Positions 23,881 to 32,300 of a stretch of 64,000 nt of DNA are shown here, in pieces (the stretch's first letter is position 1; the number at the start of each line of letters is the position of its first letter). Position numbers and translations under genes: made by a program. The notes below the pieces were generated by a model. The model saw only the letters and a list, made by a program, of their open reading frames with translations. It was not told the origin of the DNA and ran no database searches. Source of the DNA: Lentinula raphanica. Lineage: Eukaryota; Basidiomycota; Agaricomycetes; Agaricales; Omphalotaceae. The stretch lies in the NCBI GenBank assembly GCA_027919835.1, contig JANVFP010000006.1, positions 1,426,001-1,490,000 of the forward strand. The letters run 5' to 3'.

Positions 23881-24349
23881 GTAGTCATTCGGGGGTGGAA
23901 GGCGGTACATACAGTTCCTTGTTTGTATACAATGATCCCGTACGATAAGATCGTACTCTTCGGGCTACACAGGTGTCCAAAATTCATCTCATGTCGGCGA
24001 GAGGAGGCCTTTGTAGGAGAGACCTGGCAGTTGTGTGACGTTGCAACTTCCTAATTATCTCCTCTGTGTAGTTCTTGACAGAATAATGACAGCCTCATCG
24101 CTAGTAGAACGACTCACAACAAAATGGCAGCCGTGTCAAGCACTCAGCATTGTGCAACATTTGTGTTACAAAGGATATCGTAAAATTACCTCCTAGTGGA
24201 CAAATGTCAGGCTCTAAATAAACGAGTGAAATGATAAATGAAAGTCCAATTCGGAGTCCGAGTCCTGCCTAGTCCTACTCTGACCTACTCCATCGTATTA
24301 GGATCCACGAATAGACTCTATGATTATCGTAACAGAAACGCCCCTGACT
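23881..24349. other. Intergenic between convergent genes
   Basis: 3' flanks of the sugar transporter (+) and the adenylating enzyme (-). Nothing else was seen. Confidence 0.45.
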
Positions 24350-26464
24350 TTAACAGAAAGTCTTGAGGAGCTCGGGGCGTTTTACTAGAACATGACCAAA
24401 CTTCTCTTCTTCCGAATATTCCGTGTGGATATCCAGGGGAGTTTCGTCATCATCCAGGTGGACCTCTGTCCAGAACGTTGGCTCCTGGGACATGTCAGAT
24501 GACGAAAGGGAGTTCGAACGAGAAGTCGAAGGAGTCTCAATTCCCTCGCTATCAGTGGAAATCGGGCTCGAGGTTTCAGAAAGGGACGAAAGCGAGTTTG
24601 AACGAGAAGTCGAAGGCGTAGCGATTCCCTCGCTATCAGTGGAAAGCGGGCTTGAGGATTCGGAAAGATAGGGTGTCCGTGTCACCATATCGCGCGTTAA
24701 ACTCTTGCTCAACGCAATGGATCGAAGAGCTCGTTTATCAATCTTGCCGTTCTTGGTGGCAGGAAAGTTATCCAGAGCAAGAAAACGTGTCGGGACGGCA
24801 TAGTAGGGTTGGATTTTCTCTACTGCTTGCCGCACGAAGCCTGTATCAATAGTTGACGGGGTCACGAACCCCCACAACTCAGAATCGATCAAAAGAGCCG
24901 CGGCTCTATCGACGCCTTTGTATGTCTTTGAACAGGCCCTATAATTAGTAAATTGTCTTATGCTCTGGGAAAGTTTAGCTGACCTGTATGGCGGCGGACA
25001 CACCATCAAGCTCAACTCTAAAGCCTTTCACCTTTACTTGATCGTCCACGCGGCCCATATGATCTAATTGGCCGTCGAGCCTCCAGCATCCAAGATCACC
25101 CGTGTTGAACATCATCCCATCACCTTCGACGAATGGATCCTTTCTCCATCGCTCGGCTGTCCTTTCTGAAAGATTGAGGTAACGAGTGTTGGTTCCGATT
25201 CCACCGACCCACATAGAGCCCACCTGGCCGATCGGGAGGGCTTCAATGTTGTCATCACAAGAAAGAATGTAAACATTCGTGTTGGGAATAGGTTTGCCTA
25301 TAGATAATGGACTCCCAGTGATGTGAGGCTGGACAGTGTTGCATATCGAGATTTCTGTGGGACCACAACAATTGTTGAACGAAGTATAACATGACCATTT
25401 ATCGGCAAGACCTTTGAAACGGTTCATCAGATATGCCTAGGAGGACAGCATGCAGCCAGATGAAACTTACTCTGCGGACAGGGCTCACCACCGACGATGA
25501 CATGTTGAATGTTTGGGTAGTCTTCTGGGCTGTGACGCATCAAAATGCTAGGTGTGGAAATGACAATGTTTACAGTCTTGAGAACAGCCACCCAGTCTCT
25601 GAACGTGTTCCCGCGAAGACAGAGGGTGCATCCGTTGTAAAGAGATCCCAAAATTTCCCATGCTCCCATGTCGAAGGCGATGTTGAGCAGTTGCGCGACT
25701 CTCAACCCAGGTCGCATTCCTACATTGGCAGGAGGACCACTAATCACTATATCACAATCAGTCAATCATACGAGACCTGCGAAAGATTTTCCAAGCTCAC
25801 CATTTGTTACACCCTCGTGTTTGACGTCTACGCCTTTAGGTCTGCCTGGAACCAATCAATAGTAGAAGGGAGATTAGTGCGATTGAAACTCACCTGTAGT
25901 CCCAGAAGTATAGATACAATAGGCACCATCAGAGGGGGAAGAAAGGTCTTCGACCTCTTTCATGTTCTCTTCTGTCAATTCCTTCTCCTGGACAGAGTTT
26001 TCGAGACAGATCACGGGTACAGAGCATCGGGAGACGCGGTCCAGGTAATCATTCATCGAAAGGACCACACTAGGACCGGAGTCTTCCAGCACAAACTGAA
26101 GTGTCTCGTCCGTGATTGTGACCGCATCCAAGGGCACATACTGGGCACCACTCTTTAGCACTGCTAGAATACCCACAATGAGGACAATCGAACGCCGAGC
26201 GACGATACAAACGCGAGTTCCAGGGCGTATGTTGTGCCGTCTGAGACGATGAGCCAGACAGTTCGATAGAACATGCAGTTGCCGGTAGCTCATGGACTGG
26301 TCGAGCGAGGGATGTTCTACCGCTATGGCCTCTGGCTGTTCGATAGCATGCCTTTGGAACGCATGATGGATAATGGGTGTTTCCACAGTGCGGTGAGGAC
26401 CGAAGCTGAACTGGCGGAAGAGTGCTTGGTCATCTAAAGACAGATGGGCGAGAGGGAAAGCCAT
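24350..26464 (-). CDS. Stand-alone NRPS-like adenylation enzyme with duplicated Ser-rich tail
   Basis: ANL-superfamily enzyme that activates a carboxylic acid as an acyl-adenylate. Starting at 26464 (MAFPLAHLSLDDQALF), the adenylation motifs appear in order: A2 LKSGAQYVPLD, A3 CIYTSGTTG, A4 FDMGAWEILGSLYNG, A5 NNCCGPTE (Cys where Tyr is usual), A6 VGGIGTNTRYLN, A7 NTGDLG, A8 GRVDDQVKVKGFRVEL, and A10 PATKNGKIDKRAL with the catalytic Lys. No condensation, carrier (no LGGxS), reductase or thioesterase domain follows. The chain instead ends in about 110 residues, rich in Ser, holding two near-identical 28-residue repeats, then an acidic segment and ...KRPELLKTFC. Its substrate and acceptor are unknown. 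No other biosynthetic genes adjoin it. Confidence 0.88.
24501..24668. repeat. Tandem 84-bp coding repeat, two copies
   Basis: Units 24501-24584 and 24585-24668 are in frame within the adenylating enzyme. Each encodes a copy of STDSEGI(A/E)TPSTSRSNSLSS and its flanks. The copies differ at a small number of sites, giving A/E, S/T and L/I changes. Confidence 0.9.
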
Positions 26465-26969
26465 CGGACATCAGTTTGTACAGTGGCTCTGCTCTCACCT
26501 TTTCAAAGCAGTCAAAGCAGTCAAAAATAGATGAAAGTGCCCAGTATCCGGTCATAGTAACGTACATCTGTCCCTCTGAGATCTGAGGAATGTTGGCAGA
26601 TCGGATGAATCATGTTTCGGTGGTCGCTTTTAGGGTGCCTAGAACACGCAATGATGCAGTGCGTATCAACCACTTGAGTAGGCAGAGCAGATGATCATGT
26701 CAATTAGCTGCCGGGTATGTTATTAGGGAATTACCGTCTTCAGTTCAAGTAAGCTGTAGGATGATAATGCGGTATGGAGAATATTCCGAGGGGTAAGCTG
26801 GAGGCTTGAGCAGTGCTAGTAGTTTAACTAGATCTAGAATTTGTGTCCTGTGAGGAATGATTGTAAACGAAGTTAACTGGAATGGAGGAGTCCAGAAAAG
26901 ATCAGTGAAGGATGAAGTTTTAGAAGGAGTTCGAATGACAAATGTACAATTGTGCATGGGGCACTGCAT
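26465..26969. other. Upstream region of the adenylating enzyme
   Basis: A short direct repeat (AAAGCAGTC twice, near 26504-26523) precedes the gene. A weak frame at 26745-27044 on the minus strand overlaps the NUF2 pseudogene and has no recognisable content. Confidence 0.4.
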
Positions 26970-27234
26970 GCGAATTTCTACTCCCATAGTCATGTGACTC
27001 GCGTATGGTGAGGCATCATCGCATGCTTCTTCTTCACAAATCACTACTTGATCATCACTACATAGAGTGCATCTTCAACATGGGGGCTAAAGGGACATAT
27101 ACTACTCTCATGTCTATTCCGGACATCATAGACTCGCTAGGAGTGTGGGGACTTACTGTTGAAGAAGATTGACTCTTGCGGCCTACTCAGGGCCTACTTC
27201 AGAGTTTGTAGAGTTCGTCTTTTGCTTACACATT
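26970..27234 (+). pseudogene. Broken partial copy of the NUF2 promoter-proximal region and first exon
   Basis: This stretch is a diverged duplicate of 30337-30559. The shared sequence starts about 110 bp upstream of the ATG, includes a run AGTCATGTGACTCGCGTATG common to both, and continues into the first ~43 codons. The ATG at 27080 opens MGAKGTY...MSIPDIIDSLGVWGLTVEED as in NUF2, but an Arg codon has become TGA at 27170-27172. Downstream an 11-bp insertion shifts the frame. Homology ends near 27234, and no later NUF2 exons follow. It cannot encode the kinetochore protein. Confidence 0.88.
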
Positions 27235-27285
27235 TGTTCCCAATGTTTACAGAAAACAGCCGGCGCCTATGGTGCATTTTGAAAA

Positions 27286-27299
27286 GGCTAGCCAGGCTA
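27286..27299. repeat. 14-bp repeat GGCTAGCCAGGCTA, copy 1
   Basis: Identical to 30313-30326, including its internal GGCTAGCC palindrome. It lies just downstream of the NUF2 pseudogene, and the other copy is just upstream of the intact gene's homologous segment. Confidence 0.6.
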
Positions 27300-27644
27300 T
27301 TTCATAAGCATGGGTAAGCAGTTCAAGAAAGAAAATGAGGGGAGAAGAGGGGGGGAGGGGATAACTGGAGAGGGGGAAGACTGGGAAATGGAGGAACTTC
27401 ACAGCATTGAACTTACAGGAGAGCGAAGTCCTCATCTTTGTTTCACCGTTTGGCATAGTGTCATCTGTCACCATACAAAATCTCATCAAAACTCATCAAA
27501 ATGTTTCTTTCATCTCCTGGACTACATAGCCTACCAGTACTTAGGATGCAAGGGTTACGCAATTGGGCATTCCAATGCCATTCCTATACCTTTTTGAACA
27601 TTCCCATTAGCCACTTAGTCTTGGACAAATTGGCATTGACCCAC

Positions 27645-28250
27645 CTAAGACTTTGGGTATGTCAAAACAGTTTTCTCAACCTTTGCCACCAACTGTCCAC
27701 CTGCACTTATGAAGTGTCCACTCACGTCTCCGGTAAGAACATTTTCCCCATCTAGCCAATCGAAATATCCCTGATAGACACAATGTTGTGGTCCGCCCCA
27801 CCCTTGGACTGTGAACGAAAGAAGGAAATGCTCCTCATCTTTTTCCATGGTTGGTAGCCCAGCTATTGTGTCTATCTTGACACCCTTTACTGGGACTTTA
27901 CTGCGGCAGTTCGGTTGACTGACCAACGCAGGCATGGCAATTTTGGACAACGTCTCGACTCGTTCTATTCCATCCTCTCGTTCCCCTACTGCCCATTCAA
28001 CATCCTTTTTGCTCATCTCATGATCTCCATGTTCGGGACCATCGAATTTCAGGGAGCCCTTCAATTCAATTTCAGATGGATTTCGGCGAAATAATGAGGT
28101 GGTGGATGGCAATGAGTGGGAAGTATCAGAGCTGGAATCCCCAGAAGAAGTGCTGATGGCGGTGCCAGCCAATGCATGTGGCACGGCTGCGGAGGATGCA
28201 CTGAGGAAATGACACAATAAGGTAGTCAAGTAGAAGCTGGCGTAGAGCAT
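27645..28250 (-). CDS. Hypothetical secreted protein, 201 aa
   Basis: An uninterrupted frame from ATG 28250. It starts with a convincing signal peptide (MLYASFYLTTLLCHFLSASSAA) likely cleaved near Ala-Val-Pro. The rest is soluble, has few Cys, and a C-terminal region (EEHFLLSFTVQGWGGPQHC, then YQGYFDWLDGENV and SGHFISAGGQLVAKVEKTVLTYP) that looks like a compact beta-rich domain. A Ser-rich stretch follows the signal. I do not recognise the family. It sits in the rearranged interval between the NUF2 fragment and NUF2. It could be a lineage-specific secreted protein. Confidence 0.65.
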   Translation of the reverse strand: MLYASFYLTTLLCHFLSASSAAVPHALAGTAISTSSGDSSSDTSHSLPSTTSLFRRNPSEIELKGSLKFDGPEHGDHEMSKKDVEWAVGEREDGIERVETLSKIAMPALVSQPNCRSKVPVKGVKIDTIAGLPTMEKDEEHFLLSFTVQGWGGPQHCVYQGYFDWLDGENVLTGDVSGHFISAGGQLVAKVEKTVLTYPKS

Positions 28251-28603
28251 CGTCGGCCAAGGATATGTGGATCAAAAACGAGGTTTCTTGGGAATCGTGG
28301 GTGATTGCTATTCTGACCTGTGAGACATTGTATGAGCGGCTAGGCAAAGAAGGAAGGAGGCCTTACGCTACGATGATCAAAATACAGTGGGACTTGTTGG
28401 TTTTCTTTGGCCAGCAAATAAACAGTCGGATGATACGAGTGGATGAGGTCGAATCGACTGGCTGGAATTGCTTTTATATGTAACTTAGTTGCGATTACAA
28501 ATTTACATGTGCTTCCAAGTTGTCGCTAAGGCCCTTTTTTTCGACAGCCCCCCAGTCCTTCCCTGTCGGGTGCATTTGAATTTTTCGTGAGGAAAGACCT
28601 CAT
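28251..28603. other. Intergenic
   Basis: Upstream of the secreted protein gene. A CTTTTATATG sequence near 28471 could be TATA-like but is over 200 bp upstream. No supportable gene. Confidence 0.35.
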
Positions 28604-29209
28604 TCAGGGTTGATGTAATGTTTTCCGTCGCCGGTCGCGCTGTGCCCTGCTGTGCCCGTTTGATAATATGCAAGCACGAGTTTGAACAGCCTCTACAGTT
28701 TTCGAGGGGTTTGGTTCTCGACTCGGAGGGATAAGACCCAAGTAGAATTTGGTATAACCTAGTGGCCATGTATTCGTATCGGTCAGGATGATGTTCGCGC
28801 GTTGAATGATATCGCGACGTTCATATGGTATCAGTTCTTCGGTATTGGGGAGAATGGCATTGGTTTCGGTGGTTTGTTCATGGAGGTTCAAGTTGATCCA
28901 GACTGTAGACGGTCCGCCTTCCGCCTTCTGCAGAACGTGGAAAACCTGGACATATTGTTCGTCCTTTTCACCTGCGACCTCATAGAATCCGAGCTTCTTT
29001 ATCCTGGACCTCTCGGCTTGGAGCATATTTTGTTCATACAGGATTCGGCTATCCTCAATCTGACGAGCCACGGCCATCGCCGCTATACTACACATGCATT
29101 TCGAACTCAAGAGTCTCAGAACTGAATGCTGAGCGCTGATGATCAGAGAATTAGATGAGGGACTTTCTCTAGCACCATCTGTTCCAGGCGGACCCCAATA
29201 GATACGCAT
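28604..29209 (-). CDS. Doubtful hypothetical ORF, ~201 aa
   Basis: Open from the first in-frame ATG at 29209 (MRIYWGPPGTDGARES) to a stop at 28604, without introns. The middle part (QIEDSRILYEQNMLQAERSRIKKLGF, then YEVAGEKDEQYVQVFHVLQ and STVWINLNLHEQTTE) looks like ordinary protein, while the C-terminus is Arg-rich and less convincing. No family is recognised. It may be a decayed gene or a chance frame in the rearranged interval. Confidence 0.35.
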   Translation of the reverse strand: MRIYWGPPGTDGARESPSSNSLIISAQHSVLRLLSSKCMCSIAAMAVARQIEDSRILYEQNMLQAERSRIKKLGFYEVAGEKDEQYVQVFHVLQKAEGGPSTVWINLNLHEQTTETNAILPNTEELIPYERRDIIQRANIILTDTNTWPLGYTKFYLGLIPPSREPNPSKTVEAVQTRACILSNGHSRAQRDRRRKTLHQP

Positions 29210-30285
29210 AGCACCGATGGAGCTGCTGAAACATTCCTCGCTTAGGCTGTCGTTGACCACTGTAGGAGGTGAATAAAATAATATTTTTCTTCAATTTTCA
29301 GCCTTCATTTACAATAACTGACCCAGTCTTAACAAAAATGCTCTACATTCAAGTTGTAGATTTATGCATACAGATGTTCGTAGTGGATACAACTATATTC
29401 ATTCAAAAACCTCGAAGATCAACTTTCTGATAATGCATCTCATACAAGCTCATACATCCTCTTGCGTCGTATTCTGTTGTATTGGTATCCACAGAGACCC
29501 GCAGCCGCTACAGGCCGCTACTCCTCATGCAAACTGATAACAGGATTCAATGTCTACATCCGTTTGGGCCGGAATGACAATCTCAGCAGTGCAGTGGATG
29601 AGAGTGGATGGCAGTGATGGATTCCGGTGGACCTCGTGCTCAACGTCGACCCTCGTTTGTCCACTGATAGAACAACATTTCGCGATTGGTTCTGCCAGTC
29701 GATCTGTGTACATAGATCAAATCATCAGTTTCAAAATTTTATCCGGATTCCGGCCAAGCCAGAACAGGCCAGAACTTATCTGAACTCTCCATTTCTCAAA
29801 ATTTTGATGATCCTCTCCGAGTCGAGTTTTCACCTGGTTGAGTTCTGTTGAGTCTTGGACTTTTCAATCTTCATAGCTAATCAATTGAAACAAGAACTGA
29901 GGTTCTCCAAGTACATCTAGCTGAAGACTTTTTCATAATGGTAAAAGTGAGTTGGCAAGTTCGGTAGCCTTAGGAGGCCTTAGGATGTACATTGTAGGTT
30001 TCGAAGTTCGGTACTGGGACAAGCGAGAAAGTTCGTAACACCGAAGTTAATCCCAATTGATCCTCCCTAGTTTCTCTGGTATCTTTTAGACTTTCCTTCA
30101 TAGTTTCACCTAGGCCGACTCTCGTGGCAAGACAAGCCTATGTATGATTTCCTTTTGCGCTCTCTTTGCTTCAATTTCCTTTTTTTCCCAATGATCTCGA
30201 CAATTTGCATCGTGGCATGAGATGGAGGGAGATAGTCGGAATTCCTTGAAGTGTGAGGATTCGAAGCTGTCGTGATTATTCACGA

Positions 30286-30291
30286 ACGCGT
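30286..30291. promoter_or_regulatory. MluI cell-cycle box (ACGCGT) upstream of NUF2
   Basis: A perfect ACGCGT, 137 bp before the NUF2 ATG. This is the site bound by fungal MBF at G1/S genes. It lies outside the part copied into the pseudogene. Binding is inferred. Confidence 0.45.
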
Positions 30292-30312
30292 TTATCTTCG
30301 TGAACTAAAGAC

Positions 30313-30326
30313 GGCTAGCCAGGCTA
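30313..30326. repeat. 14-bp repeat GGCTAGCCAGGCTA, copy 2
   Basis: Exact match to 27286-27299, so the two copies bound about 3.0 kb that contains the secreted-protein gene and the doubtful ORF. Confidence 0.6.
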
Positions 30327-30427
30327 GTTGTCGTGTGCGAAATTCTACTCAGTCATGTGACTCGCGTATGGTGAGGCATCACGCTCATGATCAAGTTCAC
30401 AGTTTGACTTCAAGTTCCATCTTCAAC

Positions 30428-32156
30428 ATGGGGGCTAAAGGGACATATTCTCTAATGTCCATTCCGGACATCATAGACTCTCTAGGAGTATGGGGACTTA
30501 CTGTTGAAGAAGATCGACTCTTGCGGCCTACTTCAGAGTTTGTAGAGTTCGTCTTCTGCGCGTGTCTCGCACAGGTTACTGGTATAAATCGCGAAGATTT
30601 GATAGAGCCCGCGCAAGAGGCCCTCGCTGCTTCTTCAATAGAGGATAAGGTACACTTGATTACTCTATCTCTGTCCTCCGTGCTCAACCCTGTTTCTAAC
30701 TAGGATACTCTATATCTTTCTGCTCTTACTCATAATCTCCTATGCTATCACCTCACGCGGTTCGCCAACGCTGCCAGAGTAGACGACTTCTCTGCGTATG
30801 ATATATCGAGACCGACCAAAGATCGTACCCTCCTCCTTCTGTCTGCTTTCATCAACTTTGTCAAATTCACGGAACAACTATGTAACCCGTTCGTCAATGA
30901 GCTTGCAAGTCGATCCGATGCTTTGCTCGTTGAAAGGGACCAGATATCGAGTCAACTTGCACAAATTCAGAGACGGATACAGGAACTGAAGTCAGTATCT
31001 TGCTCTGTTCGACGTTGTTGTTTCCCAACTGATAATAGCGTATAGGGCCAAACGAGATCAAGACGAGCCACTATGTCAGGAATTTAGAGCCAAGAACAAA
31101 CAGCTGGGAGACTTGGTCCTTCAGACAAAGGTATCACAACAAGCTGTGATGCAGGAGGTGGATCTGCTCAAGGAGGAGAAAACAAAGTTGATGGAGCGAA
31201 AGGTATGTATGACTGATTCAAAGTGCAAGAATAATTTCGCTCATATATCTACCCAAACCAGGAACACATCCAACGTGAACTCGAAGCAGTCTCAGACGCC
31301 AACAAACGTATCAAAGGGCGCATCGTACAGTCTCCGGAACGTGTTAAGCGCAGCATTTCCACCATGAGCGTGAATAGGGTTGAATACAAGAAGACCGTTG
31401 CGATAAATGAAGCCAAAACCAGAGACTTGCAAGCGAAGATAAACGCGTTGGTGATAATCGAACAAGTCCGTAGATTCCTCCTCTCCGATTACTGTGAAGG
31501 CTCTTATTCACAAAACTACTCAACTAGGATCTTCGTACTTGCATTGACCAACTGTCGGTAGTAGAAAAGGAGATGAAATCGTTACAGGACATGCAGAAGG
31601 ATTTAGCTGAATTGAAAGATCAGTTAGATGACAAGAAGATTGAACGGAATGAGCTCCGACTCAAGCAGGAGGTAGCCGAAGACCTTTGTCTTCGTTTCCT
31701 CGTACTCATCATACACTTCCTAGCGCGTCGCCAAACAACTAGAAAACGCTCACGCAAAACTCGCGCTTACTCAACAGCGAGCGGCGGATAAGAAGGCCGC
31801 GAATGAGCGAATCAACGAAAGACTTCAGGTAGAGTACGAACATATGGACGAAGAGAGGAAGGAGAACGATTTGCATCTTACGGAGGTTAGAAAAGAAGCA
31901 AGTGAAGTGGAAGAGAAGGTGAACCTCACTAACCTCATTCCAATCTCTATGTTGACGAGCTATCCAATAGATGTCTGAACACCTTAAGTCTAGTGAAGAG
32001 GAGTTGAATAATCTGCTTAAGGAGTATTGGAGCTTGAAGGCTTTAACAAGTGAGTACATGAGTTTACAAACTCACTGACGCTGAAGCCATTCTTACCGAA
32101 TTATAGACGTGTACATGGAAACTCTAGCAGCTAAACTCAACATGAAGATGTCATAA
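30428..32156 (+). CDS. NUF2: Kinetochore protein Nuf2
   Basis: Subunit of the NDC80 complex that joins kinetochores to microtubules. The first exon (30428-30649) encodes the calponin-homology head: MGAKGTYSLMSIPDIIDSLG, GLTVEEDRLLRPT, VFCACLAQVTGINREDL. It continues DTLYLSALTHNLLCYHLTRF and the diagnostic RTLLLLSAFINFVKFTEQ. The rest is almost entirely coiled coil (ELASRSDALLVERDQISSQL, LKEEKTKLMERKEHIQRELE, MQKDLAELKDQLDDKK, KEASEVEEKMSEHLKSSEEE) ending VYMETLAAKLNMKMS. About eight short introns split the coiled-coil part. The length suits the family. The 5' end is partly duplicated 3.3 kb upstream. The 3' end converges on HID1 with 144 bp between stops. Confidence 0.92.
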
Positions 32157-32300
32157 CGAACCGTTAACGTTCTTGTATCTTTCGTCGACGTTCGCATGTA
32201 ATTATATCCCAATCGTGGTGGTTAATTTAAACTTCATTCTACTGAAGGTCCGTAAATGTTCACTATACGCTCGACGGTAAGACAAGATTGGTGTTTAACT

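Larger units (their letters stand above)
29210..30336. other. Long upstream region of NUF2
   Basis: Holds no convincing gene. Includes an ACGCGT box at 30286-30291 and the second 14-bp repeat at 30313-30326. The small frames on both strands at 29525-29851 are mutual shadows. Confidence 0.45.

Noticed and set aside
24423..24671. Plus-strand frame with repeated EFEREVEGV text
   Set aside because: It is the antisense shadow of the 84-bp repeat in the adenylating enzyme.
32157..32300. Possible overlap of NUF2 and HID1 coding ends
   Set aside because: The HID1 frame GIWNSTNIRLFYVKHSQ ends at 32301, leaving 144 bp between stops, so the coding regions do not overlap.
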